DNA from: Tenodera sinensis
Lineage: Eukaryota > Arthropoda > Insecta > Mantodea > Mantidae
Reading direction: 5' to 3'
Assembly (NCBI GenBank): GCA_030765045.1
Contig: CM060964.1
Coordinates: 315,612,128-315,676,127 of the forward strand
Length of the DNA: 64,000 nt
Shown piece by piece: positions 12,475 to 23,941 of the stretch; position 1 is the first letter of the stretch; each line of letters opens with the position of its first letter. The translations under genes and the position numbers were made by a program. The notes below the pieces were generated by a model that was given only the letters and a program-made list of their open reading frames with translations, made no database searches and had not been told where the DNA came from.

Positions 12475-13187
12475 GTTGTAAAATTATACCACAAGCTTTA
12501 ACGATATGACTTTCTCCCACAGAAATTAAACTTGAGGCTGGTTAGTGTTTCATCAGAATTGTTTATAAGGACACTATCTGGAACTGATAAAGGGGAGATG
12601 TAGTTACAATAAACATCCTTTGCTCGCAGCTGGGGCAGACAGCACATGCTCAAATGTAATGTATACACAAATGGATCTTTACTTCATGTCGTCTGTGAGC
12701 GCTTGCAGGCCTCCAGAAAAAAATTGTAGCAAATGGACTTATGCACGCTCCATATTATTTAATGTCTTATTTTATAGATAAAATGTCAGGGAATACGTGT
12801 GTGTTTTTTGTTTTAGATTTTTAACACATTGATTTAAATTCTATTTTTGGTTTTACAAAATATAGCATACAAAAAGTCCAAAATTTATGTGTAATAATGA
12901 TTGGTCGAAAGTTGTTAAAAGTGTTGTATTTAACCTTTCCAGTGCGCCAAACCTCAACTCTATATGGCCTTAGAGTAACAAGGGATTTTATATTACGGTG
13001 CACACAGGAATTGCTTGATTTCTATAGTCATAACAAAGCAAGTAATTAAAAAATATGCAAATAAAAAAATGTGTCTCCTTATTTGATGCCTATTAGTCAT
13101 AAAAAAAATTTTAAACCTCCTACGAAAGTCGTGTTTTACGGGTGTGCGATTTGACGTGAACTGACTCATATGTGGACCAAAGTTAAC

Positions 13188-13396
13188 ATTTTTTTGTAGT
13201 GCTTAACGCCCGCGTTTACTACATACAGCACCGCAGGTGGTGACACTGATGATACATGGAATGAAGATGGAGCACCGGTGGAATGAGATGGCAGGGGAAA
13301 TCGGAGAACACGCAGGAAACCTGCCCCAGCACCGCTCCGTCCACCACAAATCCCACATGCGGTTGCCTGGGATCGAACCTGGGCTGCTTTGGTGAG
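13188..13396 (-). mobile_element. tRNA-derived SINE (family S1), head worn
   Basis: Closely related to the SINE at 43161-43403. On the minus strand it carries GGTTCGATCCCAGG (box B), a central region shared with the other copy and a short A-rich 3' end. The 10-bp direct repeats CAAAGTTAAC flank it at 13178-13187 and 13397-13406. It is inserted in the LINE 5' leader. Confidence 0.8.
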
Positions 13397-13406
13397 CAAA
13401 GTTAAC

Positions 13407-13535
13407 TGGATGTTTAGCATGTCCTCTCACTCCTTAGAGGAACCCAATTGAGTGTGTGGCTTGGGACCCCGGGTATGCCAAACCTGTACCTACCATAGTA
13501 GGCACCTGGGGGCTGCTCAAATCTGATTCCTTCTA
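13407..13535 (-). mobile_element. distal part of the LINE 5' leader
   Basis: The sequence from GGATGTTTAGCATG to about 13535 matches the leader of the second LINE copy at about 22.08-22.2 kb (for instance GGAACCCAAT and CCAAACCTGTACCTACC). It is the continuation of the LINE leader found at 9.17-9.52 kb, displaced by the DNA transposon and the SINE. Confidence 0.75.
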
Positions 13536-13539
13536 TTTT

Positions 13540-14636
13540 GATGTTTATATCAGGTGCTAACTGGCTAAGTTTGCTTCTAATATCAGTAGCAAGCTGATCC
13601 TGATTGACATTTCCCTAGCTATGTCCCTCCAATCACTGGCTAATTTGTTTTGCTTTTCAGTGATCTGGTTCATTCTTACCTAGCTGACTTTGCTTGTTCT
13701 TTACTACTTTCTGACATTTCCAGTTTCATCTGTCTCAACAAAGTAATTATGTTCAGATGTTCCTAGCTAACATAACCCTGTTCAGTTCTATCCTGATTAT
13801 CTGTATCTTGGAACTTGTGCATGTCACGGACATCTTTCTTTTCTGTTTGTTGTGGTCCCTTGATGTCATGGTGATCCTTCGGCATCAAATGGTCTTGACA
13901 TTCTTGAATTTCTAGACGTGATGGAATTTATAAACCCCAAATATTGACTTAACTTTTATGAAATGGACACGTGTTGTTTTATATTAATGTTTATGGTTTG
14001 TATGCATTTGACATTTGTTAATATTATGTTAACTTGCGTTAATTCTGTTTATATTATCATTATGAAACTATTAGCCCAGATTAATAAAAAGATGGCCAGG
14101 ATTAAGACGTGTATGGTTTGACAAAGGACAATAACTAAGTAAAAATAAATAATCTTCAGGGAATGTTGTGCTAGAGGCAGATTTCTATGAAAGGCAATCT
14201 ATTAATGACTTCTGGAGATAGAACACATAAGTAAATAAAGTGAAAGTCAACAATATTCAGTGAATGGGATGCAAATGAAACTTTTGTGCAGAATACAATC
14301 ACAAAATTATATCGTGAACAAAATGTACAAATAGTTTCTGACACTAATTACAGAATCAGTTGTAAAGGATTACCATGTTATCAAAGTTATACTAATTAAT
14401 AAAAACAAATATTTAGTTGAAACAGAAACATTACCTATTTAAAAAGAATCTTTGGTCTCGCTATTTATTTAACTGCTACAATGTTCTAGTAGGTTTGTTT
14501 CCTTTTCTTTATATACTTTTTTAAATTACTAATTTATGATTTGTTTTTCCCAATTCTATTTGTATGTCCTAATGTTGTGCATATTTTTGGACTGGTTTGT
14601 TAAAGTATGAAAGGTAGAAAATGAATAAATATATAA

Positions 14637-14637
<1 letters not shown>
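13540..14637. other. no recognisable gene
   Basis: AT-rich sequence without ORFs of note and without similarity that I can name. It ends at the large (TAA)n array. Confidence 0.5.
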
Positions 14638-14712
<75 letters not shown>

Positions 14713-14730
14713 TAATAATAATAATAATAA

Positions 14731-14814
<84 letters not shown>

Positions 14815-14815
14815 T
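14638..14815. repeat. (TAA)n microsatellite, about 178 bp
   Basis: Uninterrupted TAA/AAT repeats apart from two short AAATTAATAA interruptions near 14710 and 14730. It is one of three large (TAA)n arrays in the window; the other two bracket the DNA transposon at 24.6-35.6 kb. Confidence 0.98.
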
Positions 14816-15389
14816 ATAACAACAAAAACATAAGTATGTTTATATTTTAGTCTTCTACATGTTCATGAACCATCTATATACACAACTGATTAATTACATT
14901 CTGAGCTTATTTCTGCAAAATGTTTTAGTTTTTACTCACGGTACTTCCTCTTCACCTCTACTGCTTGCAAAATTAAACTAGAGCACTTTTCTTGACTATC
15001 TTTGTCATCTTGAATTTTCTGCACTAGTATACATGTCTGCTTCATATAAAATTGCTTTAGCATCTGCTGAAAAGCTTGTTGCTTACCTCAAACCTCCTAG
15101 AATACTAATTCATTATTGATTTCCCTCCGTTTCTAAACAATTCAACTGTGCCCTAGGGTTGAAATTGTTTCTGATGTAGTTGTCTACATGTGTTTGTTTC
15201 CTGTATATACCAAATTCCAGTCTGTCCATGTTTCTTATAATTTTTAAGTCGAGAAATGGTAGCCATCCATGTTGTTCTAGGACCCAAATGACCTAGCTGT
15301 TGACAGGCCCCTGAACTCAATTCATTCATTCAGCCATCCATCCAGCCATCCATCTTGTTCTATTTCAATTTCTATTTGATCAGATGCAA
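14816..15389. other. no recognisable gene
   Basis: Short ORFs only. The last 100 bases could be very worn upstream sequence of the following Penelope-like copy, but I cannot support it. Confidence 0.4.
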
Positions 15390-16195
15390 TCTCCCATAGT
15401 TTAATTCACAGATTAATCAATATCCCGCTAACAAATAGAGAATACAATGAAGAACTTGAGCATATTAAAGCTTGTTGCAAATTTAAATGGATTTAAACCC
15501 AATTTTGCAACTAGATTATTAGAAAAACATAGAAGATTAAAAGCTATCAATGATGTCAGCCAATTAAAAATTAGCAATATCTGAGAAAGACGTAAATTTA
15601 CACATAACCCAAAATTTTTCAACAAATTCAACAAACTTTTTAAGGATTATAATATAAAACTGGCTCTGCAAAACAAGTATAGTGTTAGAAATTTACTCAA
15701 TCACCCTCTAAAAAACACAACGACAAGTATTAAATTATCAGGAATCTACTGTGTCAACTGTGAAGACTGCCATAAGACATAAATTGGCAAAACAAAAAGA
15801 AATTTGGAAACCAGAATGAAAGAACAGGTCAGAAACATCAAACACAAAGAAACAGATAAATCAGCCATAGCTTACCACATTTGGTCTCGCTATCATAATA
15901 TCAACCTGAATATACAACTTTTAAAACCTACAAAAAAATATTAGAAATTAACAGTGTGAGGAAATATTTACATCATTAAGCCTCGAGATCAGCCGATGAA
16001 TTTCAACATACCAATCATAAACGACGTCTTACAAGTAACCAATAAGAAGAACAGCATACCAAGCAACTAGAGGAGGAGGCAGTTACCTGATGTTCAACCA
16101 GTCGATTAACAGCTGAATGATGGAGAGAACTCCCTCCGAAACTAGTCCTGTGATTAACATAATTACAAGTTGGAGCAGAATGTGTTTAGAAATAA
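15390..16195 (+). mobile_element. Penelope-like element copy 1, 5' truncated, decayed
   Basis: Translated pieces in several frames give LINIPLTNREYNEEL (end of the RT region) and then a GIY-YIG endonuclease region: SGIYCVNCEDCHKT, a stop where Tyr of the YIG motif is expected, IGKTKRNLETRMKEQ and DKSAIAYHIW. This order, RT C-terminus followed by GIY-YIG, is diagnostic of Penelope-like elements. A hammerhead-like motif follows at 16.11-16.15 kb. The coding region is dead from stops and frame changes. Confidence 0.8.
16110..16150 (+). ncRNA. hammerhead ribozyme-like motif
   Basis: The order CTGA(A)TGA, a GGAG/CTCC hairpin, then GAAACTAGTC resembles a minimal hammerhead: conserved box, stem II, GAAA, tiny stem III and a GTC cleavage site. 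CAG before and CTG after could form stem I. One extra A in the box and one unpaired T before stem II make it non-canonical. Hammerheads are known in the LTR-like parts of Penelope-like elements. Confidence 0.55.
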
Positions 16196-16326
16196 CATAT
16201 TTTTCAATTTATCAATGTGCTCCACTGTTTTGAACACTTCATTATCATCAGTTTTATACATGTTGTTGCTACTGCTCTTCTAATGGGATTTTCTCAATTT
16301 TTTGTGGGCTTCACAATAACATTTAC

Positions 16327-17265
16327 ATGATTGAACTGGAACATAACAATAAATTGAATTTTGGCATTTATAGAAAATTGACTCATACTGATAATTATAT
16401 AAAAAATAAAAGTTTTAATTTTTTTTCACACAAACTTGCCATTTTCAATAGTTTAATTTATAGGTTAATACATATACCCATTAATAAGGAAGAATTCAAC
16501 ACAGAATATAAACAGAGAAACACTGCGGTAATTAATGGTTTTAATACAGATTTTATACATAAAAAGGTATAAAAATTTGAATATCAATAGGCTGTTAAAG
16601 AGGTTTCTACCCTCAAGAAAATAAAAGATAATTGCATTTTTAAAAAGTTTACTTATCATCCGTGGGCCAATAAAAAAATTTCCAAATTTTTTTAAAGAAT
16701 ATGGAATAAATTTGGTCCCTCAAAGCAAATTTAGTACACAAAATTTACTAAATTTTTCTAAAAAGGATAAAATTCCAAATAATAAAAAATCTGGCATTTA
16801 TCAATTTAGCTGTTTGGATTGTGATAGGGTGTATATTGGTAAAGCTAAATGTCATTTAGAAAACAGAATAAAAGAGCATTTTAGAAATATTAAATATAAA
16901 GAAATTGATAAATCAGCTGTGGCGGATCATTTTTGGTCATTTAATCATGAAATGAAGTTAAATTATTAAAACAATTAAATGGACCTATAGATTTAATGGT
17001 TTGGGAAAAGATATTCATTTTGGAAAACAAGAACTGTATTATGAATTTTGAAATACCACCAACAGATTCTATTTATAAGTTTTTGTTTTCAGAGGTTGGC
17101 GACAAATAGCTCTTTTCAGTTGATAATCAATAACTATGGTAGCCTGTTTGGATAGCTTTGAAAATAAGTTGGACACAACTTGAAACTAGTCAACAGTAAA
17201 ACTTGCAATATTAATAAGATAAGTGGATCTTTTAGTTTCTAATTTGTTCTTAATTTAGAGTAAGG
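16327..17265 (+). mobile_element. Penelope-like element copy 2, 5' truncated, frameshifted
   Basis: The first open piece (16327-16572) has LNFGIYRKLTHTDNYI and LIYRLIHIPINKEEF, the end of the RT domain. A second piece in another frame (16712-16969) has SGIYQFSCLDCDRVYIGKAK and DKSAVADHFW, the GIY-YIG endonuclease. The 3' region (17.15-17.26 kb) with TTTTAGTTTCTAATTTGTTC is also present near 39.2 and 43.4-43.6 kb, so it belongs to the element's LTR-like end. Confidence 0.85.
17155..17195 (+). ncRNA. hammerhead-like motif, degenerate box
   Basis: CTTTGAAAATA, an AAGTTG/CAACTT hairpin and GAAACTAGTC occur in that order. Stem II and the GAAAC...GTC part are well kept, but the CTGATGA box is not. 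It is related to the minus-strand copies near 39.3 and 43.48 kb. Confidence 0.4.
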
Positions 17266-17679
17266 TAGTTTGTTTCTAACAATTAAACATGTGAACACAT
17301 GCAGTTTTCATATTGTCTGTAAGGCGTCAGTAAAAAGCGTTGGTGCCTAGGTTGGCAGCTAATGGGTGGAAGTTAGGTTACCTGTATTGGATATTTACGT
17401 GGGGAATGTGCATTGAGCATTCCAAAGGTTATGTCACTCTTGTGTGAAATACGGCTTACGTTATTAATACCGTTATTTCATATTGAATTTAATAATATGA
17501 TGCTAGTAATTGCTAAACCTTTAGGAAGGCATAATTTATGTGAATTTACGCTCCACTGCAAAATGTTTAAACAAAAGGTATGTGCAATTGCTTACACGTT
17601 TGGCCCGGTAAGTGTGCAATTCTCTAATTTTTAATATACCCAATTTAAAATGGTACTAATGGGTAATTATTATTTATTT

Positions 17680-17870
17680 ATGCCAACGAACTCACTGTTG
17701 GTGTTTTTAAACACACAAACCATGTGTGGGCAATGTTTGAGAGATAGAATTGGAACTGAAAAATTAAATGCAGAGGGTCCATGGTTCAAATCCCAGCTGT
17801 GGCACTGAATTTTTCAGTTCCAATTCTACCTCTAAGCTACCAATGGGCTTTATGCAAGCACATATCTACA
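17680..17870. mobile_element. rearranged SINE (family S2)
   Basis: GGTTCAAATCCC (box B) and the tail motifs TGTTGGTGTTTTTAAAC and CAATGTTTGAGAG match the S2 SINE at 11.29-11.51 kb. Here the tail is present in opposite orientation on the left, so GGAACTGAAAAATT and AATTTTTCAGTTCC form an inverted repeat around the tRNA-like core. Confidence 0.55.
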
Positions 17871-18500
17871 TCTAAAGAAGGAATTTGTATAACATGATGC
17901 AGAAGTTTTTGGAAGCACTTTCTCTTCCAACAATTACTCAAAGTTTTAACAAGAATCTTATGAGTGCCAAAGAACTCGAGTTAGTGACATTTGCAACATG
18001 AAGTTTTCAACAAAATGTGTGAAAGAAATCAAAATATTTCAAGAAATGTAAGTAAACAAATTTGACATTGGTGTTTGCACCCAATGAATTCCAGTCATGG
18101 GCTAACCATTATTTACATGGTGGCTTTAGAAAAAAAAATAGCCATACTTTTAATAACTAACATTTATTAGCAGTAAGTATGCAATAACATTGGGATTAAT
18201 TTGAAATAAGAGTTTAGAGCAAGTATTCAATACCTGTAGTCAGGCTTCACATCTTTTGCGGTTTTGACACAAAAAAAAAAAAAAATTTGAATGCGATTAA
18301 GTAAACATTCCATGTGATCTACACCAATATACGAAGAAAAAAACACAGCTGATGCGGTTGCCAGTTCTACCAGAATTAAGAAGGCAAAAAATTGTGGATT
18401 TTAAAAATTTAATTCACACAAAAACTGTTGAATCTATTGTATACCAAAGGGGAAAGTTACGGTTTATTCAATTTTCTATGAATATACCCATAAATCAAGA
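17871..18500. other. no recognisable gene
   Basis: AT-rich sequence with no supported coding feature. The last 150 bases may be decayed RT of Penelope-like copy 3. Confidence 0.4.
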
Positions 18501-19500
18501 GTCTTTAATCAATAATAATTCAGCCAGGTGATGATAAATTTGTTTGATAAAAATATCTTTTTCTACAAAACTATAAACCTCTCAGCTTTCTGGTACTAGA
18601 CTTTGTTATTCACAATAAGAGAAATTCGCTGTCTGACGGGTTATTTCACTTCCACCCTGTATACAGAAAGCCCACTCACAGACTACATAAAATGCAATAA
18701 CTTATAACCAGAAACAATATTATCAACATGCAATTTTCAAGTCTGGTACACAGACTAAGTTGTCTCTAAGCAAGAACGAATATAACAAAGACTATCAGCA
18801 AATCACCAAAATACCACTTAGCAATGGGTTTAATGCAAAATTGATAAACAGGAAAATACAAAAATTGAAAGGCAAGAAAGAAATCAACAGTATCAACTTC
18901 AACACCCTTGTACAACAAACAGAAAATTAAGAAATGCATATTCCATCCATTTTTGTTGAAGTTGTTTTATTTAAGTTTAAGAAGATATTCTCCAAACACA
19001 TTACCCTTACTCCACAGAATTAGCTCAGCTTCAAGAACCTGTTGAGAAAACCTCCCAAAGACTAGATGGCAAAAGCCTCGAAACCTGAGATCTACTTGAC
19101 TGCCAGGAGTGCAACAGAGTATACATGGTTAAGACCAAACGCAACATAAACATCCATACCAAAGAACACATCCAGAACATTAAATATAAACAGACAGTAA
19201 ATCAGCCATTGCAGCACACTTTTCGGAAACACACCATGAAATAGACAAAAACTCTGAATTATTAAAAAGAAGTGAACCACCTGCAACACCTCACTATATG
19301 GGAGAAGATCTGTATCAAGTTCATCACGCCATTTACCAGGGACCAGAGGGAAGAGGACACCGACACTAGTCAAGTTGCAGCCGATGATGGAAGCAAGAGC
19401 TTCCGAAGCATGTTCTGTATATTTAGTGGAAGCGAAGCAACAGTGTTCCAAAATTCAACTACGCAATATTCATGTATCAAATTTCATTTGTTTTTAGAAA
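18501..19500 (+). mobile_element. Penelope-like element copy 3, decayed
   Basis: Reading through stops gives FLDFVIHNKRNSL near 18.59 kb and FHPVYRKPTHRLH near 18.66 kb (RT C-terminus), then DCQECNRVYMVKTKRN and EHIQNIKYKQ near 19.1-19.2 kb (GIY-YIG region, related to copy 1). A hammerhead-like motif lies at 19.38-19.42 kb. No frame stays open. Confidence 0.75.
19380..19416 (+). ncRNA. hammerhead-like motif, mutated
   Basis: CCGATGA, T, a perfect GGAAGC/GCTTCC stem with AAGA loop, then GAAGCATGTTC. Against a hammerhead core the box has one change (CTGATGA to CCGATGA) and GAAA has become GAAG. CAG before and CTG after could pair as stem I. Confidence 0.5.
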
Positions 19501-19740
19501 CATGGCATTCTAAAATTTTCAGTGTCACCTTCATATTTTCTGTACTTTGAAAATGAACCTGCAATTACCGCAGCTACAATAAAATGTTAATGTGAGGGTG
19601 AACTAGAGTATGTTTTTGTTTGGTAACACTTTATGTTGTAAAAGTTGATCAACATAAGGACGAGGTTTGCAGAATTTCCTAGCAGTATTATAGTCAAGAC
19701 ACAAAACAAATACTAGTTAAAACAAGATAATATATTGAGC

Positions 19741-19975
19741 TGGTACTGCAGCTCAGTTGGTAGGGCACTTGCCTGCTGTGCAAAGGTTTCCAGGTTCAAT
19801 TCCCCAATTTTTCTCTAGGCAAGATTATTCCCTATACTCCCCTGAGTCTGGAATTATGAATGAGTGTGAATGTGTGTATGATCTAATGTACAGAAAAAAC
19901 ACAGACCCAAAACCCACTGATATGACCACTGAAGTTAAAAGTGGGTTATAAAGGGGAGAAAAAAGAAAAATATAC
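19741..19975 (+). mobile_element. tRNA-derived SINE (family S3)
   Basis: The head has box A-like CAGCTCAGTTGGTAGGGCA and box B-like GGTTCAATTCC. The body and A-rich tail match the SINE that is split by the Ty3/Gypsy element (52266-52422 plus 57778-57904), including AAGATTATTCCC and AACCCACTG. Confidence 0.75.
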
Positions 19976-20239
19976 ACAGAGGCTCAAAAACATCAGAACC
20001 GCTGTGTGGTGTTTCTCCATTGTGCAAACAGAAACACAATAACAGCAGCTGATGTACCCAAGGTCATGTGGATGACTTGTTTTTCTCTGCTCTGAAAGTG
20101 CAGTATTTAGCTGATGCTGATATCGTGTGGCTGAATTGTTACCAGTGTGCTTATTATTTTGTCCTGTACTTAGTCACGAAGTGTATTATGGCTCAGCATT
20201 TGTTTTCTACTGCACAATGTGTACTTATTTATGATTCAT

Positions 20240-20590
20240 ATGTGTTAACTGTCAGCTCACCAAGTGAAAGTGCGATTTTCAGAAAGATTTCCAGGTGTAG
20301 AAGTTTCAGGCCGTACAACAATCCATAAACTTTACAATCAATTTCAGGCCACAGGAAGTGTTCAGGCTCAAAAATCTAAAAGATGGAGTACAGTTCTTAC
20401 CAAAGGAACATTAGACAACCTCTGTCATTGTTTGGCGAATTCCCCCCAAAAATCGCTTAGGCATCTTTCACAACATGCAGGCATTTATGGCTCTTTGAAA
20501 AAAAGCTACTAAATTGTTGAAGTTAAAACCATATAAAATAACTGTGGCACACATTCTTCAACCAGGTGATCCTGTAATTAGGTGCATATT
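20240..20590 (+). pseudogene. mariner-like transposase, N-terminal part
   Basis: The reading includes TTIHKLYNQFQATGSVQ, TVLTKGTLDNL and SPQKSLRHLSQHAGIY, the paired helix-turn-helix DNA-binding region of an insect Tc1/mariner-like transposase. A frame change near 20.26 kb and a stop at about 20.51 kb break it. Similarity ends near 20.59 kb, where a LINE-derived repeat begins. The matching C-terminal half is at 24.0-24.35 kb. Confidence 0.75.
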
Positions 20591-20608
20591 TTGTGAGAGG
20601 ACTCTCAA

Positions 20609-21068
20609 TAGTGTTGTTAGCTAATGCTGGATTTCTGACAATGAAGTCATTAATCCTCTTGCTCTCCAATATTTTTCACTGATGATATTGAAGAGAGCAA
20701 TAGCTGTAATAGTAACCGCTTTTTAGAGACCACCATATTTTTATGTTTTGGCGGTCACATCGCTCTCTCACAACCCCCAGAATGTCTGGAGGACCACACC
20801 TGTCGTTGGTTTACGGGTCTCACCAACCTGACCAGGAGAGTTATCAAAATAAATTCACCGACCATTTCCTCTGATAACCAGTCAGAGGACGTATTACATG
20901 CCATGACAGGTCAGCATGCTAGGGGATAAGATTTTATAGAGAAATTAGAGAAATGGAGAGGTTGGAAAAATAAAGACTCCCTAGCCCTCAGTAATCCTAA
21001 TAGCATCGGGGTCGGAAGAGAACAAGAGATGACCAAGGTAAGGTCAGACAGAAAAGTTACAGTGAGGA
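20609..21068 (-). repeat. LINE 3' end joined to an unknown 400-bp segment (copy 1)
   Basis: On the minus strand the last 70 bp encode YWRARGLMTSLSEIQH-like sequence, the C-terminus of a LINE ORF2 (also at 48.67-48.74 kb). The adjoining segment is about 93-95% identical by eye to 30.54-30.94 kb and has no recognisable coding content. Here it is fused to the LINE ORF1 at 21068. Confidence 0.75.
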
Positions 21069-21708
21069 GCAAAACACCAGTAAGTGGAATTCATCTCCAC
21101 ATTGAGGGCATGTAGCTAGTCCCTTACAAAGCTCGCTTGTATGTCCAAAGCGCTGGCACTTGAAACACCTGAGTGGGTTTGGGATAAACGGCCTAACTTC
21201 GATAGATTCATACCCTGCCTTAATCCTTTGCGGGAGATCTACCGGATCAAAGGTCAGGAACAGGGTACAAGTAGCCTTCAATTCACCGCTTTCTTTGCGA
21301 TGAACCCAATACACACAGGTAACACCTTGATCTTGTAAGTTTTCCTTGATCTCTTCAACACTAAGTCCGTCTAATGCGCAGGTATTTACCACACCGCGTG
21401 AGGAGTTTAATGTCTTGTGAAGGTCAACACGTATTGGGTAGCTGGCCAACAGGTTTGCTTTTTGATATTTTAGATGCCGGTTCTGCTGAATGCGCTTCTA
21501 CTAGAAGCATGCCATTACGCGATCTAGTGCATGACTTCACTGGACCAGCTATCTTATCCAGGCCCTTCTGGATTACAAATGGGCTCACCGAAAGAAACTT
21601 TTTTCCTTCCTCAGTTCTCGAAATTACTAAGTAGCGAGGACCACAACACTCGACTATTTCCTTTACATAAACTTTTGGTTTGTTTTTGTTTTGAGTTTTG
21701 GAACTCAT
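21069..21708 (-). pseudogene. LINE ORF1, 5' part, second copy
   Basis: Starts at ATG 21708 (MSSKTQNKNKPKVYVKE), then RYLVISRTEEGKKF, a one-base-class frame change near 21.43-21.45 kb, YPIRVDLHKTLNSSRGVV and a CCHC knuckle CFKCQRFGHTSELC followed by CPQCGDEFH. Shortly after the knuckle the ORF runs into unrelated sequence and stops. It is the best-kept version of the RNA-binding protein of the LINE at 4.9-9.5 kb. Confidence 0.8.
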
Positions 21709-22410
21709 GGCGCATTAATCCTCCACCATTGCAAATGTCTCCGATGGCATGCTCACATCCTGGGTGCCACCCCGGCTTAGGTGAGAGTCCTGGCCTGGAC
21801 CTTGCTCACCCTAGGGTCTCACCTCCCAATGTATAGACAGAGGGACCCAATCGCCTTCAGGAGTGCATCAGCTCATGCAATGGCCCCTCCCCGGGGCTGA
21901 CCTTTATCAGCGGATACGCACACAGATCCTACATGATAACCAGGGGCTGGGACTTACGCGGTTACCCAGTCACCCCTTGCGTCACCCCTTCCTCCTACAA
22001 CTCGCGCGTAGGTTATCCATCAGACTGTGCACAGGGAGGTAACAGGTGGGAGGTCAAACACAAAAGTGGACCAAAGTTGATTGGGCGTTTGGCATGTGCC
22101 CTCTCACCTCTTGAAGGAACCCAATCGAGAGTATGACTGGGGGCACCGGGTACGCCAAACCCGTACCTACCGTAGTAGGAGCCCCTGGGGGAGTTTGATT
22201 TCGGAGTCCTCTTCTCCTAGATGAGTCGTCGACCAAGACTAACGAGCCTCATCTACCCATTTGGAATGTTCTTTGCTTCCCCTCACCTCACGCCTACCAG
22301 TGGTCAAAATGACACTTAGTAGGCCGTCTGGTTCGGGTACTGAGCCCCTCCACCACGACAAGGCAACACTCCTTCGGAGGGGCCTGCCTGGGTGTGTACC
22401 TGGAGGTAAT
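21709..22410 (-). mobile_element. LINE 5' leader, second copy
   Basis: GC-richer than its neighbours. It matches the leader at 9.17-9.52 kb (for example CTCCACCATTGCAAAT and ACAGAGGGAC) and at 13.41-13.53 kb, and it is uninterrupted here. This makes it the reference for placing the DNA transposon and SINE insertions in the first LINE copy. Confidence 0.75.
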
Positions 22411-23366
22411 CAAATTAATCATGAAGTTGACTCTATTCATATATGTATTTGACTTTGTCCCATATATTCTTTCATTGCCAAGAAGATTGTCTATTGATAT
22501 GATAATTATTGTTAAATGTTATATTTAAATTATATTCATATGATTGAGGGTTGAATGTTAAAAAGACAAATTAATATTGTTTTCTTAGCAAATTCGAGAT
22601 TATAGCGAAACGCGAAGTATAACATAAAATGACATCACAAGACAGCATAACTAAGCAAGACAATATTTGAACACCTTACTCTAGCGAGGCGGTAGCAATT
22701 TAAAGTGTGCTTTAAAGTGTGCTCCATAGGTATTTAGCTTTATCCAATTTTTCCAGTAGGTAACCACAGTATATATATAAAAAAAATTCAACTGTACTTC
22801 CAGTATCAGTAGATCCCCTGTAAAAACAAGGCCTATTGACACTGAGATACATTATTTCTTCCATTCTTGAAAATGATGAACCATATACGGAGGAAGGGAA
22901 CATTCTGGGTTATCCCCTTGTATTGAGCCATAATACAAAGGAAACTTATAATTGCAGGACATTTTCTACATTCACTATATTTGTTGTATTTAAAAATTAC
23001 AGTGCCATAATGTACTTGGAAACTTAAGTTAAAACTGTATGAAACTTACTATTTTTGCATATTTTCTGTATTTAAGATTACAATTTAATATTTTATGAAA
23101 ATTAATGTCTTATAATGACATATACTCTCAATACTGTAAGCAATGTCAAAATTGACCCACATTGAATATTTTTCACGGACAAGGCTTAGTTCCACCTTCA
23201 TGCATGTGTACACAAAATAATTGTTATTGGAGTTCTGAGAAACCTAATATTGTTCATGAAATACCTGTTCATGATGAAAAAATTGGTGGCCATTAGCGGA
23301 GAAAGAGTTATAGGGCCAATTTTTTTTTGAAACAACAGTTGATGCCCATACTTACATGAATACAAT
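22411..23366. other. no recognisable gene
   Basis: AT-rich DNA with only short chance ORFs. Nothing identifiable. Confidence 0.5.
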
Positions 23367-23865
23367 TGAGACAGAATATTGACCAATGGAGGGTCGTTCA
23401 TGTAAATATTTTTGTAAGAGTGTGTAAATTTCTAATTCTTTTAATTTGAGTGTATCAGGGACTTATTTTTTTTTTTAATATTCAAGATAGCCAATGTTTT
23501 TTCGTCACTTTGAGTTCAACCAATGAGAACTGTTGCGCGGATGAATACAAAAGAATGGCGGTGTTGCGTCATACCGACGCCAGAAACTAGATTCATTAGC
23601 GTCTGTATGCTCAAGGTGAAAGGATGTATATTTTCTGATAGCGTGTGAACATGTAACTTACACCCAAACTTTTAACCAGTGTAGATTCTATCGAATTTTG
23701 AAAGTTGTTAACTAATTAACATGGTGCTAAAAGTGTAAATTAACGAATAAATATATTGTGATAAAGGAACGTTGATTTATGCATTCCATTCTGTGACCTC
23801 GACCCTGTAGATAACCGCGTCCGATATCAAACTATTACAGCATTCAGTAAAAACATTATCTCCGG
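23367..23865 (+). repeat. diverged LTR related to the 25.7/32.9-kb LTR family
   Basis: Begins TGAGACAGAATATT exactly like the LTRs at 25661 and 32896. It shares TCGTTCATGT, GCGGATGAATA, the GGCGGTGT...CG...ACGCCA block and ATTGTGATAAA in the same order. Much divergence and deletion make the right end uncertain. No internal region follows, so it is probably an old solo LTR. Confidence 0.6.
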
Positions 23866-23940
23866 TATGCTATGTAAAGAATCTTTTCCTGCTGCTAGGT
23901 AAAGACCCATTTCTAAAAACAGTACCACAATTTTCACCGC

Positions 23941-23941
<1 letters not shown>

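Larger units (their letters stand above)
9527..13166 (-). mobile_element. DNA transposon with inverted ends and CATATG duplication, unassigned superfamily
   Basis: It sits in the 5' leader of the LINE: the leader sequence left of 9526 resumes at 13173, as shown by the uninterrupted leader copy at about 22.06 kb. CATATG is present on both sides (9521-9526, 13167-13172). The first and last 24 bp are inverted repeats matching at 19 positions by eye, sharing the core TCAAATC(A/G)CACA. Inside, on the minus strand, is a decayed gene of the unassigned RNase H-like family, and a SINE (11292-11513) is inserted in it. Without the SINE it is about 3.4 kb, a normal size for an autonomous DNA transposon. 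Confidence 0.75.

Noticed and set aside
14638..14815. CRISPR-like or satellite array
   Set aside because: Simple TAA microsatellite without spacers.
19741..19815. possible tRNA gene on the plus strand
   Set aside because: Part of the S3 SINE; the acceptor stem does not close and the body continues into SINE sequence.
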